DNA of 64,000 nucleotides from Belnapia arida (GTDB lineage Bacteria > Pseudomonadota > Alphaproteobacteria > Acetobacterales > Acetobacteraceae), in assembly GCF_016773205.1 (NCBI RefSeq), contig NZ_JAETWB010000016.1, forward strand, positions 1 to 64,000, read 5' to 3'. Of this stretch, positions 35,201-44,033 are shown piece after piece (position 1 is the first letter of the stretch; each line of letters opens with the position of its first letter). Below the pieces are notes generated by a model, which did no database searches, was not told the origin of the DNA, and saw only the letters and a list, made by a program, of their open reading frames with translations. The translations under genes were made by a program, and so were the position numbers.

Positions 35201-37410
35201 TCGACACCGTCATCGCCGATCGGCCCTATGCGCTGCCGGCGGATGTCGAGGCGCTGGTGCTGGCCAATCTCGCCGGCAGCAGCGCCAATGGCTGGGGCAA
35301 CGGGCTCGACAACACGATGGTCAGCCAGGCCGGCGCCGACGCCATGGATGGCGGCGGCGGGCAGGATACGCTGCGGGGCGGCGACGGGGCGGATACCCTC
35401 TATGGCAGCGACGGCGACGACCTGCTGGCGGGCGAGGCGGGGAACGATGCCCTGCTCGCCGGGCCGGGCGGCGATACGCTGCTCGGCGGCGAGGGCGACG
35501 ACGTCATCATCAGCGAGGCCGATGGCCGCTTCACCGGTACGCTGCTGCTCGATACCGGCGAGGCGGCGCCGCGCGTCATCGCCCTCGCCGATATCGGCAC
35601 CCCGGCCGACAGCATCGATGGCGGAGCCGGCTATGACCGCTGGGGGCCCGGCAGCATCGGCATGTTGCTCGACCTGCGCGCCGCGCCGGGGGCGATGCTC
35701 GGCATGGAGGAGATCAACGGCTCCGCCGGCAATGACGTGCTGCTGCTGGCGGCGGGGCAGCCGACGGCGGCCCTGAGCGGTGGGGCGGGGGACGATACGC
35801 TCTCCGGCAGCGGAAGCGGCGACTGGATCTATGGTGGCGACGGCGATGACCTGGTCGCCGGCCAGGGCGGCGATGATTCGCTTCATGGCGGGATGGGGAA
35901 GGATAGGCTGATCGGCGGCGCGGGAGCGGACCGGCTCGATGGCGGCGACGGGGACGACCTGCTGGACGGCGGCGCTGGCGCCGATGCGCAGTATGGCGGC
36001 ATCGGCGCCGATACGCTCCGCGGCGGCGCCGAGGGGGACTGGCTCGATGGCGGGGATGGCGGCGACTCGCTGAGCGGCGGCGATGGCGAGGATAGGCTCG
36101 CCGGCGGCCTCGGTGACGATACGCTGCTCGGCGATGCGGGCGCCGATCAACTCGACGGCGGCGACGGCAGTGACCGGCTGGAGGGTGGGGATGGCGCCGA
36201 TGCGCTGCTCGGTGGCGCAGGTGGCGATACGGTGCAGGGCGGCGCCGGCAATGACCGGCTCGATGGCCAGGCCGGGCGGGACAGCCTGGAGGGCGGCCTC
36301 GGCGACGATACCCTCGTCTCGACGGACTGGGACGCGTTGCTGGACGGCGGCGAGGACAATGACCTCGCGCTGATCGACCGCAGCGCCTTCGGGGCGGGCC
36401 TCGTCCTCGACATGGCGGTGGGCCGTCTGACGGATGGCGCCCATGTGACCCTGCTGCGCGGGATCGAGCGGCTGGATGTCACCGGTGGCGCCGGGGCGGA
36501 CAGCCTCGCCGGCGGCGCGGGGGATGACACGCTGGATGGCGGGGCAGGAGTCGATCGGCTGGCGGGGGGGGTGGGCCACGATCTCTATCATGTCGACAGC
36601 GCCGGCGACCGGGTGTTGGAGGCGGCGGGCGAAGGCCGGGATACGGTGGTCGCCGCCATCGACACCGTGCTGCCCGCGCATGTCGAGGCGCTGGTGCTGG
36701 CGGCCGGGGCCCTGCGCGGCACGGGCAACGCGCTCGCCAACCTGATCACCGGAAACGATGCGCCGAACATCCTCGGCGGCGGCGCGGGGGACGATACGCT
36801 GGCCGGCGGCGGCGGGATGGACCGGCTGCTGGGCGGCGACGGGGATGACCTGCTGGACGGCGCCTCCGGCCTCGGCGAGATGGATTGGCTGGCGGGCGGC
36901 GCCGGCCACGACACCTACCGGGTGGACAGCGTCGCGGACCAGGTGGTGGAGGCGGCGGGCGGGGGCATCGACGCCGTGTTCGTCGATATCGCGGGCGGCA
37001 GCTACGTCCTGCCGTCGAATGCCGAGAGGCTGGTGCTGCTGGGGACGACGCGCATCGGCCAGGGGAACGCGCTCGACAACGTCATCACCGGCAATGCGGC
37101 GGCGAATTGGCTGATGGGCGGCGCGGGCGGGGATACGCTCGATGGCGGGGGCGGGAACGACGTGCTGCTCGGCGGGACGGGGGCGGACCTGTTCCTGTTC
37201 GCGCCGGGCGGCGGGGCGGACCGGATCGGCGATTTCACCCCGGGCGTTGATCACATCCGGCTCGGCGGCGTCGCCGGCTTCACCGCCGTGCTGGCGGCGG
37301 CGGCGGACCGGCCGGGCGGGGTGGTGATCGATCTCGGCGAAGGCCACAGCCTCACCCTGGCAGGCTTCGCCAGGTCCGCGCTGTCGGCGGGGGATTTCCT
37401 GTTCGGCTGA
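32272..37410 (+). CDS. Giant RTX-type calcium-binding repeat protein
   Basis: A 1712-residue protein made largely of G-G-x-G-x-D-x-L-x nonapeptides in several blocks (about 10-150, 285-410, 990-1075, 1165-1380, 1395-1440 and 1490-1660). Each block should fold into a calcium parallel beta-roll. Between blocks are non-repeat domains, including two copies of a segment with Y-W-Q-P-G-x-x-x-G-G-W-L-x-L-D-L-D. It begins directly with repeats and has no signal peptide, as expected for type I secretion with a C-terminal signal. No hlyB/hlyD/tolC or catalytic domain is visible. A surface or adhesion role is inferred. Confidence 0.88.
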   Translation: MATLTGTAGADLLQGTEWADSLAGLGGDDTLVGGAGSDTLDGGAGIDRAVIDRSVSTAAITLYMLAPGLVSQIAGTSVTGVEHLSFTAGSGHDGLVGGAGNDSLAGGAGNDALQGLAGADTLLGGDGMDTLHGGAGADLLTGGAGADRFILQGSGGLDSSLAAPDRIADFNAGDGDLLVLRGEAIGTGLLPLATGSFGLSGGASLPVGFGGALAARVAPAAGMALPDATGGQGLTLYWQPGHAAGGWLLLDLDGDGLLGTADLVVRFDLPTGQAIGAGSFVAGTFSTLGTAGADSLAGTAGADRLHGFAGADVLAGLDGDDTLLGGDGTDGLLGGAGFDSLVGGEGEDALDGGDGTDVLDGGNGDDGLVGGAGDDLLLGGAGNDWLRGGDGDDSLQGGLGADRLEGGPGADALLLQGMGQVSWSTLAAMDTVIGFNRADGDRLRISNAWFGRADGSGADAGLYAAADGIARPLVFSGSIGAPVTAPAEGMALPAQRLDAYQAYWQPGQEGGGWLVLDLDRNGRLDATDLVVRIEGVGTLGTADFVEGSFLRLDGGYLVAGTPADDSLQGGSLAETFLGSLGNDRIAGGAGAGNALSYAGLAGPVAVTLAGTAAGMAVKPGGGVDSFTGIQVIAGTAGADTLDAGGATAGFFALSLEGRAGADRIIGNRTTTVQVSYGASPAAALIDLQGGTAQDGWGSIDALVDIRRVAALSAHGDTVLGTAWEDVFLSGQSGNKSFDGRAGQDEWRYAGDGAITVMLTTTTVRGFVQGPYVLKPGGTDRLTSIEIVTAGAGNDSLHGSAADERFGGGAGDDTIDGAGGFDTVSYDTGGLATQGVVADLTAGFGQDQWGGTDVLRNVEFLWGSALGDDLTGLAIGAHAWLRGLAGNDTLRAPAAGTWVGADYAGDPGAIDADLAAGMVRDGWGGIDRLVSIGLIRGSAFADTIAGGAGAGTLIGGLGDDTYSIGPGDQVVEAPGEGFDTVIADRPYALPADVEALVLANLAGSSANGWGNGLDNTMVSQAGADAMDGGGGQDTLRGGDGADTLYGSDGDDLLAGEAGNDALLAGPGGDTLLGGEGDDVIISEADGRFTGTLLLDTGEAAPRVIALADIGTPADSIDGGAGYDRWGPGSIGMLLDLRAAPGAMLGMEEINGSAGNDVLLLAAGQPTAALSGGAGDDTLSGSGSGDWIYGGDGDDLVAGQGGDDSLHGGMGKDRLIGGAGADRLDGGDGDDLLDGGAGADAQYGGIGADTLRGGAEGDWLDGGDGGDSLSGGDGEDRLAGGLGDDTLLGDAGADQLDGGDGSDRLEGGDGADALLGGAGGDTVQGGAGNDRLDGQAGRDSLEGGLGDDTLVSTDWDALLDGGEDNDLALIDRSAFGAGLVLDMAVGRLTDGAHVTLLRGIERLDVTGGAGADSLAGGAGDDTLDGGAGVDRLAGGVGHDLYHVDSAGDRVLEAAGEGRDTVVAAIDTVLPAHVEALVLAAGALRGTGNALANLITGNDAPNILGGGAGDDTLAGGGGMDRLLGGDGDDLLDGASGLGEMDWLAGGAGHDTYRVDSVADQVVEAAGGGIDAVFVDIAGGSYVLPSNAERLVLLGTTRIGQGNALDNVITGNAAANWLMGGAGGDTLDGGGGNDVLLGGTGADLFLFAPGGGADRIGDFTPGVDHIRLGGVAGFTAVLAAAADRPGGVVIDLGEGHSLTLAGFARSALSAGDFLFG

Positions 37411-37413
37411 GCG

Positions 37414-38517
37414 CTACCGCCGCGCGGAGAAGTCGATGCGCGGGTCGACCAGGGTGTAGGCGAAGTCGCCGATGATCTGCATCACCAGGCCAAGCAGGGT
37501 GAAGATGTAGAGCGTGCCGAACATGATCGGGTAGTCGCGCCGGATCGCCGCCTCGAAGCCGAGCAGGCCGAGCCCGTCGAGCGAGAAGATGATCTCCACC
37601 AGCAGCGCCCCGGTGAAGAGGATGCCGATGAAGGCTGCGGGGAAGCCGGCGATGATCAGCAGCATAGCGTTGCGGAAGACATGGCCGTAGAGCACCCGCC
37701 GCTCCCCTGCCCCCTTGGCCCGCGCCGTCACCACGTATTGCTTGCCGATCTCCTCCATGAAGGAGTTCTTCGTCAGCATGGTCAGCCCGGCGAAGCCGCC
37801 GATGACGAGGGCGACGGTCGGCAGCACCATGTGCCAGGCGTAGTCCGCCGCGCGGGTCAGGAAGGGCGCGTCCTGCAGCCCGGAGGAGAGCAGGCCGCGT
37901 AGCGGGAACCACTGCACGAAGCTTCCCCCCGCGAAGAGCACCACCAGCAGGATGGCGAAGAGGAAGCTCGGGATTGCATAGCCGACCAGCACCACGGCGC
38001 TGCTGGCGAGGTCGAAGCGCGTGCCGTCCTGCACCGCCTTGCGGATGCCGAGAGGGATCGAGACCAGGTAGATGATCAGCGTGGACCACAGGCCGAGCGA
38101 GATCGAGACGGGCAGCTTCTCCAGGATCAGCTGCGAGACCGGGCGGTCCTGGAACAGGCTGCGGCCGAGGTCGAAGCGGGCATAGCCGGCCAGCATCTCG
38201 CCGAGCCGCTGCGGCCAGGGCTTGTCGAAGCCGAAGGCGCGCTCGATCTCCTGCACCACCGCCGGGTCGAGGCCGCGGGCGCCGCGGTAGCGGCTGGCCT
38301 CGTTGCCGCCGCCCTGGTTGGCGGGCGGGCGGGTCGTCTCGCCCTGGCCCTCGCCGGAGAGGCGGCCGAGGCTGCTGCCGCCCTGGCCCTTCAGCTCGGC
38401 GATCATCTGGTCCACCGGGCCGCCGGGGGCGAATTGCACCACGGCGAAATTGATCAGGATGATGCCGAGCAGCGTCGGCACCACCAGCAGCAGGCGGCGG
38501 AGGAGGTAGGCGCCCAT
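37414..38517 (-). CDS. ABC transporter permease, YejB-like
   Basis: A 367-residue inner-membrane permease of the peptide/nickel type with about six helices. [19 protein letters not shown] starts it and is followed by a long loop before the second helix, a mark of YejB. The cytoplasmic EAA loop is [16 protein letters not shown]. It starts one base after the binding-protein gene. No yejE permease or ATPase follows; the next gene is the convergent RTX gene, ending 3 bases away. The rest of the transporter must be elsewhere. Confidence 0.85.
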   Translation of the reverse strand: MGAYLLRRLLLVVPTLLGIILINFAVVQFAPGGPVDQMIAELKGQGGSSLGRLSGEGQGETTRPPANQGGGNEASRYRGARGLDPAVVQEIERAFGFDKPWPQRLGEMLAGYARFDLGRSLFQDRPVSQLILEKLPVSISLGLWSTLIIYLVSIPLGIRKAVQDGTRFDLASSAVVLVGYAIPSFLFAILLVVLFAGGSFVQWFPLRGLLSSGLQDAPFLTRAADYAWHMVLPTVALVIGGFAGLTMLTKNSFMEEIGKQYVVTARAKGAGERRVLYGHVFRNAMLLIIAGFPAAFIGILFTGALLVEIIFSLDGLGLLGFEAAIRRDYPIMFGTLYIFTLLGLVMQIIGDFAYTLVDPRIDFSARR

Positions 38518-38518
38518 G

Positions 38519-40360
38519 CTATTGCGGCTTCGCCTCGCGCTTGCCCTGCTCGACGGCGCCCTCGCGGCCGCGCTCGATCCACCAGCTGTCGATGGCCAGC
38601 GCATATTTCGGGTTGCGCGGCGGACGGCCGAACTTGTCCCAATAGGCCACGCGGAAGGTCCGGCTGTGCCATTGCGGGATCATGTAGTCGTTCCACAGCA
38701 GCACGCGGTCGAGGGCGCGGGTGCGGGCGACCAGCTCGGCGCGGTCGGGCGCGGCGATGACCATTTCCACCAGCTCGTCCACCACCGGGTTGGCGATGCC
38801 GGCGACGTTCTGGCTGCCGTTCTCCTGCGCCTTGGCGCCCGTCCAGAAGTCGCGCTGCTCGTTGCCGGGGGAGAGGGACTGGCCCTGGCCATCCACCGTC
38901 ATGTCGTAGTCGAAGGCGTCGATCCGCACCTGGTACTGCGCCGGGTCGATGGTGCGGACGCGCGGCTCCATCCCGAGGCGTTGCAGGTTCTGGATGTAGG
39001 GCAGCGCGATGCGCTCGAAGCTCGGGCCGTTCAGCAGGATCTCGAAGGCGAAGGGCTGGCCCTCGGCATTGACCAGCTTGCGGTCGCGCACCGTCCAGCC
39101 GGCCTGGCGCAGCAGGTCGAGGGCGCGGCGCAGGCCGTCCCGGTTGTTGCCGGAGCCGTCGGTGACGGGGAGCTTGTAGGGCTCGGTGAAGAGGCGGTCG
39201 GGGACGCGGCCCTTGTAGGCCTGCAGGATGTCCAGCTCGCGGCCTTCCGGGATGCCGGAGGAGGCGAGTTCGGAGTTGGAGAAGTAGGAGGTCGTCCGCG
39301 TGTAGCTGCCGTAGAACAGGTTGGCGTTCATCCACTCGAAGTCGAAGACCTCGATGAGGGCGCGGCGGACGCGCGCATCCTGGAAGAGCGGCCGGCGCAG
39401 GTTCATGGCGAAGGCCTGCATGCCGGTCGGCAGCTCGTGGCGGATCTCGTCGCGCTTCACCAGCCCGCGTTGCATGGCAGGGAAGTCGTAGGCCGTCGCC
39501 CAGTCCTTGGCGATGTTCTCGGTGCGGAAGTCGATCTGCCCGGCCTTGAAGGCCTCCAGCGCCACGGTGCTGTCGCGGAAATACTCGTAGCGCATGACGT
39601 CGTAGTTAGCGGTGCCGCGTGCGGTGGGGAGGTCTTTCGCCCAGTAGTCCGGCACGCGGCGGTAGACCAGGCTGCGGCCGCTCTCGAAGCGCTCCAGCCG
39701 GTAGGGGCCGGATCCGAGCGGCGCCTCGAGCAGCGGCCGGGCGAAGTCGCGCCCCTCCCACCAATGCTTCGGCAGCACCGGCATCTGGCCGAGGATCAGG
39801 GCCAGCTCGCGGTTCTCGTTCGTCCTGAAGCGGAAGGTGACGCGGCGGGGGCCCTCGGCCACTACCTCCGCCACATCGGCCCAGTAGGCGCGGTAGAAGG
39901 GCCGGCCGCTCTGGCGGAGGGTGTTGAAGGTCCAGACCACGTCATCCGCCGTGACCGGCTTGCCGTCGTGGAAGCGTGCGGCGGGGTGCAACTCGAAGGT
40001 GACGCCCATGCGGTCGGCCGGCTGCTCGATGGCGGCGGCGAGGTGGCAGTACTCCGTGCTCGCCTCGTCCGCGCTCTCCTTCAGCAGCGTGTCGTAGAGG
40101 TTGGAGAGGCCAACCGCCGCCGTGCCGCGCAGGATGTACTGGTTGAAGCTGTCGAAGCTGCCGAGGGCGGTCAGCGCGATCTCGCCGCCCTTCGGCGCGT
40201 CCGGGTTCACCCAGGGCCAGTGAGGGAAGTCGGCCGGCAGGGCCGGGTCGCCGAGCAGGGAGAGGGCGTGGCTGCGGGTCGGCGTCGGCTGGGCTGCACC
40301 CTCCGACGGACGGAGGAGCGGGAGTGCGAGGCCGGAGGCCAGGAGGGTGCGGCGGTCCAT
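38519..40360 (-). CDS. ABC transporter substrate-binding protein, YejA-like
   Basis: A 613-residue periplasmic binding protein with a short signal ([12 protein letters not shown]). Family marks: [12 protein letters not shown] near residue 53, [20 protein letters not shown] and G-S-G-P-Y-R. The early P-K-G-G is typical of YejA-type extracytoplasmic receptors for peptides or microcin C-like compounds. It is the first gene of a two-gene operon with the permease at 37414. Confidence 0.88.
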   Translation of the reverse strand: MDRRTLLASGLALPLLRPSEGAAQPTPTRSHALSLLGDPALPADFPHWPWVNPDAPKGGEIALTALGSFDSFNQYILRGTAAVGLSNLYDTLLKESADEASTEYCHLAAAIEQPADRMGVTFELHPAARFHDGKPVTADDVVWTFNTLRQSGRPFYRAYWADVAEVVAEGPRRVTFRFRTNENRELALILGQMPVLPKHWWEGRDFARPLLEAPLGSGPYRLERFESGRSLVYRRVPDYWAKDLPTARGTANYDVMRYEYFRDSTVALEAFKAGQIDFRTENIAKDWATAYDFPAMQRGLVKRDEIRHELPTGMQAFAMNLRRPLFQDARVRRALIEVFDFEWMNANLFYGSYTRTTSYFSNSELASSGIPEGRELDILQAYKGRVPDRLFTEPYKLPVTDGSGNNRDGLRRALDLLRQAGWTVRDRKLVNAEGQPFAFEILLNGPSFERIALPYIQNLQRLGMEPRVRTIDPAQYQVRIDAFDYDMTVDGQGQSLSPGNEQRDFWTGAKAQENGSQNVAGIANPVVDELVEMVIAAPDRAELVARTRALDRVLLWNDYMIPQWHSRTFRVAYWDKFGRPPRNPKYALAIDSWWIERGREGAVEQGKREAKPQ

Positions 40361-40398
40361 GGCGGGAGGATGGGGGTTCCCCCCGCCGGCGGCAACCG

Positions 40399-41172
40399 TC
40401 AGCCGCCGAGCAGGGCAACGGCCTCCGGCAGCAGTGCCGGGTCGCCCACCGCCAGCACGCGGCCGTCGCTCTCGAGGGTCAGCCGCTCGCCGCGCCAGCC
40501 GGTGACACGGCCGCCGGCGCCCTCCACCACGGGAACGAGGGCGGCCCAGTCCCAGGGCTTCATGGTGCTCTCGGCGATGACGTCGACCAGGCCGAGGGCG
40601 AGGAGGCCGTAGCTGTAGCAGTCGCCGCCCCAGGTGACGCGGCGGGCGGCGGCGCGGAGGCGCCCGAAGCCCGGGCCGTCGGCGGAAGCGAACATGTCGG
40701 GGCTGGTGCAGGAGAGCTCGGCCTCGGCGAGGCGCGGGCAGGGGCGGCAGCCGGCTGCGCCGCCGAGGGGGGAGCGGAAGCGCGTCGGCTGTCCCTGGGC
40801 GCCGATCCAGCGCTCGCCGATCCCCGGCTGGTCGATCAGGCCGAGCACCGGCACGCCCCGGTGCAGCAGGCCGATCAGCGTGCCGAAGAGCGGCCGGCCG
40901 GTGACGAAGGCCCGGGTGCCGTCGATCGGGTCCAGCACCCAGAGATACTCGGCCTCGATCCGGTCGGGGCCGTATTCCTCGCCCCAGATGCCGTGGTCGG
41001 GGAAGCGGGCGGCGAGAACCTCGCGCATGGCGCGCTCGGCGCCGCGGTCGGCCTCCGTGACGGGGCTGGCATCGCCCTTGGCCTCGACCAGCAGGGGGGA
41101 GCGGAAGAGCGGGCGGATGACGGCGCCCGCCGCCTCGGCCGCCGCCTCGGCTGCCGCGATGAATGCCTCCAT
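40399..41172 (-). CDS. hisN: Inositol monophosphatase family, probably histidinol-phosphatase
   Basis: A 257-residue metal-dependent phosphatase. Motifs: W-G-E-E-Y-G (metal Glu), D-P-I-D-G-T-R-A-F (metal Asp pair) and W-D-W-A-A-L near the C-terminus. F-V-T-G-R-P-L-F-G-T-L-I-G is typical of the HisN histidinol-phosphatases of alphaproteobacteria. It starts at 41172; the frame continues upstream into the divergent pheA promoter but without family resemblance. Divergent from prephenate dehydratase, which also fits an amino-acid biosynthesis role. Confidence 0.8.
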   Translation of the reverse strand: MEAFIAAAEAAAEAAGAVIRPLFRSPLLVEAKGDASPVTEADRGAERAMREVLAARFPDHGIWGEEYGPDRIEAEYLWVLDPIDGTRAFVTGRPLFGTLIGLLHRGVPVLGLIDQPGIGERWIGAQGQPTRFRSPLGGAAGCRPCPRLAEAELSCTSPDMFASADGPGFGRLRAAARRVTWGGDCYSYGLLALGLVDVIAESTMKPWDWAALVPVVEGAGGRVTGWRGERLTLESDGRVLAVGDPALLPEAVALLGG

Positions 41173-41248
41173 GCCCGTTCGTCCTCCGGTTTGCGCCCTC
41201 TCCACCCCTCGATTAGAAGCCGCGGACCCCTCTTGCAACGGCACCCGC

Positions 41249-42103
41249 ATGACCGACGTGATCGCCTTCCAGGGCCTGCCTGGCGCCTATTCGGACCTCG
41301 CCTGCCGCGCCGCCTATCCCGGCTGGGCCACCCTGCCCTGCCCGAGCTTCGAGGCGGCGATGGATGCGGTGCGCGGCGGCCAGGCGGGGCTCGCCATGCT
41401 GCCTTGCGAGAATTCGCTGGCCGGGCGGGTGCCGGACATCCACCGGCTGCTGCCGGAGAGCGGCCTCGCCGTGGTCGGCGAGCATTTCGAGCGGGTGGAG
41501 CATTGCCTGCTCGCCCCGCATGGCGCGACGCTCGCCACGCTGCGGCGGGCGCACAGCCACCCGGTCGCGCTCGGCCAGGTGCGGAGCATCCTGAAGGAGC
41601 TGTCGCTGACGCCGGTGATCGAGGCGGATACGGCGGGTGCGGCGCAGATCATCGCCGAGCGGGGCGGCGTCGAGGATGCAGCGATCGCCAGCGCGCTGGC
41701 CGCCGAGACCTACGGGCTCAATATCCTCCGGCGCAACGTGGAGGATGCGGCGCACAACACCACGCGCTTCTATGTCTGCGCCCCCTCCCCCCGGCCGCCG
41801 CAGGCCGGGACGCCGGATTGCGTCACGACCTTCGTCTTCCGTGTCCGCAACATCCCGGCGGCGCTCTACAAGGCGCTCGGCGGCTTCGCCACCAATGGGG
41901 TGAACATGACGAAGCTCGAGAGCTACATGCTCGACGGCGAGTTCACCGCGACGCAGTTCCTGGCCGATGTCGATGGCCACCCGGAGGAGGCGCCGGTGCG
42001 GCGGGCGCTGGAGGAGCTGGCCTTCTTCTCGCGGGAGCTGAAGCTGCTCGGCACCTATCCCGCGCATCCCTACCGGCGGGCGCATCGGGGGGCCGCGGAG
42101 TAG
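41249..42103 (+). CDS. pheA: Prephenate dehydratase
   Basis: A 284-residue monofunctional enzyme that converts prephenate to phenylpyruvate. The catalytic part starts I-A-F-Q-G-L-P-G-A-Y-S, includes L-P-C-E-N-S-L-A-G-R-V and D-A-A-H-N-T-T-R-F (catalytic Thr). The C-terminal ACT domain (about 190-270) has the phenylalanine-sensing strings G-V-N-M-T-K-L-E-S. The ATG is at 41249; longer upstream frames are not coding. No chorismate mutase part is fused. Confidence 0.93.
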   Translation: MTDVIAFQGLPGAYSDLACRAAYPGWATLPCPSFEAAMDAVRGGQAGLAMLPCENSLAGRVPDIHRLLPESGLAVVGEHFERVEHCLLAPHGATLATLRRAHSHPVALGQVRSILKELSLTPVIEADTAGAAQIIAERGGVEDAAIASALAAETYGLNILRRNVEDAAHNTTRFYVCAPSPRPPQAGTPDCVTTFVFRVRNIPAALYKALGGFATNGVNMTKLESYMLDGEFTATQFLADVDGHPEEAPVRRALEELAFFSRELKLLGTYPAHPYRRAHRGAAE

Positions 42104-42157
42104 GCGCCATCGCCTTTCCGCTTCTTTTATTTCGATATCGAGTCTAAACTGCCGAGC

Positions 42158-42790
42158 ATGCGCGCCTGGCCCCTGCTGCTGCCCCTGCTGCTCGCCGCCT
42201 GCGGCGATACGCTGTTCGCCCGCTATGCGGAGACGGCCTGGTCCGAGGCGGTGGAGCGCGCCGCCACCCCGCTCGAGGACCTGCCGGAGCCGGACGGGCC
42301 GGCGCTCCGCCTCTGGATCCGAGGCCGGCCCGCCGCGGCCGTGTTGCTCCAGGAAATCGGCGAGCGACGCATCTGGCGCACCGCGGCCGGTCAGGTGGTC
42401 TCGACCGAGGGTGGCCGCGTCACCGCAACGGCGGGCTTCCGGCAATATGTCGCGGCGACGCATTTCGACGGACCGGACCCGCTCGCCAACCCGGCCGAGT
42501 TGCTGGACCATCCCGCCGCCGCTCGCCGCCTGGTTGACCTGCAGGACCCGGACGGCGGGCCGGAGGGGATGCGCTTCGGCCTCGCCCTCGATTGCCGCCT
42601 GCGGGCGGAGGCAACGGAGGAGGCCGAGATCCTGCTGGTACGCGAGCGCTGCCGCAGCCGCGGGCGATTCGGCTTCACCAACCTGTTCTGGGTCGAGGCG
42701 GCAGGCGGCGCGGTGGTGCGGGCTGAACAGTGGATCGGCCCGGCCATGCCGATGCTGGTGATGGAGTTTCTCGGCCCGCGATCGTCCTGA
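42158..42790 (+). CDS. yjbF: YjbF-like exopolysaccharide lipoprotein
   Basis: A 210-residue lipoprotein: signal with lipobox L-A-A-C at residue 15, then R-Y-A-E-T-A-W, L-R-L-W-I-R-G, L-L-Q-E-I-G-E-R-R-I-W-R-T and late E-Q-W-I-G-P. These are family traits of YjbF/GfcB, outer-membrane proteins that work with YjbH and an SLBB protein in polysaccharide export. The presence of YjbH and SLBB genes a few kb away supports the call. Confidence 0.75.
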   Translation: MRAWPLLLPLLLAACGDTLFARYAETAWSEAVERAATPLEDLPEPDGPALRLWIRGRPAAAVLLQEIGERRIWRTAAGQVVSTEGGRVTATAGFRQYVAATHFDGPDPLANPAELLDHPAAARRLVDLQDPDGGPEGMRFGLALDCRLRAEATEEAEILLVRERCRSRGRFGFTNLFWVEAAGGAVVRAEQWIGPAMPMLVMEFLGPRSS

Positions 42791-42847
42791 GCGAGACGCT
42801 CGGAACGCGAAGCGCCGGTTCAGCAGAAACCCAGTACCGATCGGGAT

Positions 42848-43903
42848 TTAACCCCGCCAGCTGAGGCCGGCGCGGCGCACGCGCATCGCCACATAGGCGA
42901 GCCAGAGCAGCTGCACGGCGAGGGGGGGCAGCACGACCAGCGGCTTCAACCCCGGACGCAATTGCAGGAAAAGCACGGCGAGCGCCGCCTGGAACAGGGC
43001 GAAGCCCCAATGCGTGGCCGCAACCGCCAGGGCCGGCATGCCGCTGCGCTGCGCCATCTGGTAGAGATGGGTGCGGTGCGGCGCACCGACCCGGTCGCCC
43101 ATCCAGCCCCGCCGCAGCAGGGTGAAGGCCGCGTCGAAGAGCAGGCCGAAGAGCAGCAGCGGCACGATCAGGAAGCTGAGCTGGCTGGCATCGAAGCGCG
43201 CGGCGGCGACCGCGAGGACCGCCAGCATGAAGCCGGCGAACTGGCTGCCCACATCACCCATGAAAATGCGCGCCGGCGCGAGGTTGAAGGGCAGGAAGCC
43301 GGCGAAGCCCGCCGCCAGCATCAGCGCGGAGAGGTAGACGAAGCGTCCGCCCTCGGCGCCCGCGATGGCGGCGAGCGCCACGCAGGCGATCAGCAGCGTG
43401 CCGCCGACCAGCCCGTCCAGCCCGTCCATGAAATTGACTGCGTTGGTGCAGCCCAGGATCCAGAAGACCGTCAGCGCCGGGCCGACCCAGCCCAATTCCG
43501 TCACGCCGACATAGGGCAGGGCGAGGCGGGAGAGCGAGAGCCCGGTGCCGACCGCCACCAGCGCCGCCGCGAGCTGCGCCAGCAGCCGCAGCCGGGCGGA
43601 GAGGTTCCATATGTCGTCCGCCAGCGCGACGCCGGCGATGGCGAGCGCGGCGAGGATGACGCCGAGGAACTGCCGCTCCTCCAGCCGGGCGAAATCCGCG
43701 ACGCGGTAGAGCACCAGCATCCCGACGATGAAGGCCGCGACCACGCCGACCCCGCCGCCCCGCGGCGTCGCCACGATATGCGCGCTGCGGCCGTTCGGGA
43801 TGTCGAGGATCGGCCAGCGGATCATCGCCCGGACGGCGGCTGCCGAGAGCAGCGCGAGGGCGAGGGCGAAGAGCAGATGTTGCGAAAGGGCGCCGAGGGT
43901 CAT
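42848..43903 (-). CDS. WecA/MraY-type phospho-sugar transferase
   Basis: A 351-residue inner-membrane protein with about ten helices. It carries the family catalytic strings: L-A-D-D (first acidic pair), N-A-V-N-F-M-D-G-L-D-G-L, F-M-G-D-V-G-S and the cytoplasmic loop H-R-T-H-L-Y-Q. It should transfer a hexose-1-phosphate from a UDP-sugar to undecaprenyl phosphate, the first step of a lipid-linked polysaccharide. The sugar is not predictable. Divergent from the Mn catalase. Confidence 0.9.
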   Translation of the reverse strand: MTLGALSQHLLFALALALLSAAAVRAMIRWPILDIPNGRSAHIVATPRGGGVGVVAAFIVGMLVLYRVADFARLEERQFLGVILAALAIAGVALADDIWNLSARLRLLAQLAAALVAVGTGLSLSRLALPYVGVTELGWVGPALTVFWILGCTNAVNFMDGLDGLVGGTLLIACVALAAIAGAEGGRFVYLSALMLAAGFAGFLPFNLAPARIFMGDVGSQFAGFMLAVLAVAAARFDASQLSFLIVPLLLFGLLFDAAFTLLRRGWMGDRVGAPHRTHLYQMAQRSGMPALAVAATHWGFALFQAALAVLFLQLRPGLKPLVVLPPLAVQLLWLAYVAMRVRRAGLSWRG

Positions 43904-44033
43904 GCGGCCGCGGGTGTGGCCGATGCGGCGGCGGACCGCAAGCGTCCCCGGGCCAATCCGCCCCCGCTACGAAAACCACGGACCGGCTGGCCGGTTAACC
44001 CAGTAGCCGCACTGGTTCGAAAGGGTACATCCA

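Noticed and set aside
32107-37347. A 1746-codon open frame opposite the RTX gene
   Set aside because: It mirrors the glycine/aspartate repeats, giving Ala/Pro/Val/Ile-rich repeats with no family likeness. Repetitive high-GC sequence often leaves the opposite strand open.
40324-42147. Long plus frame across hisN and pheA
   Set aside because: It is antisense to hisN and out of frame with pheA; both real genes have clear motifs and starts.
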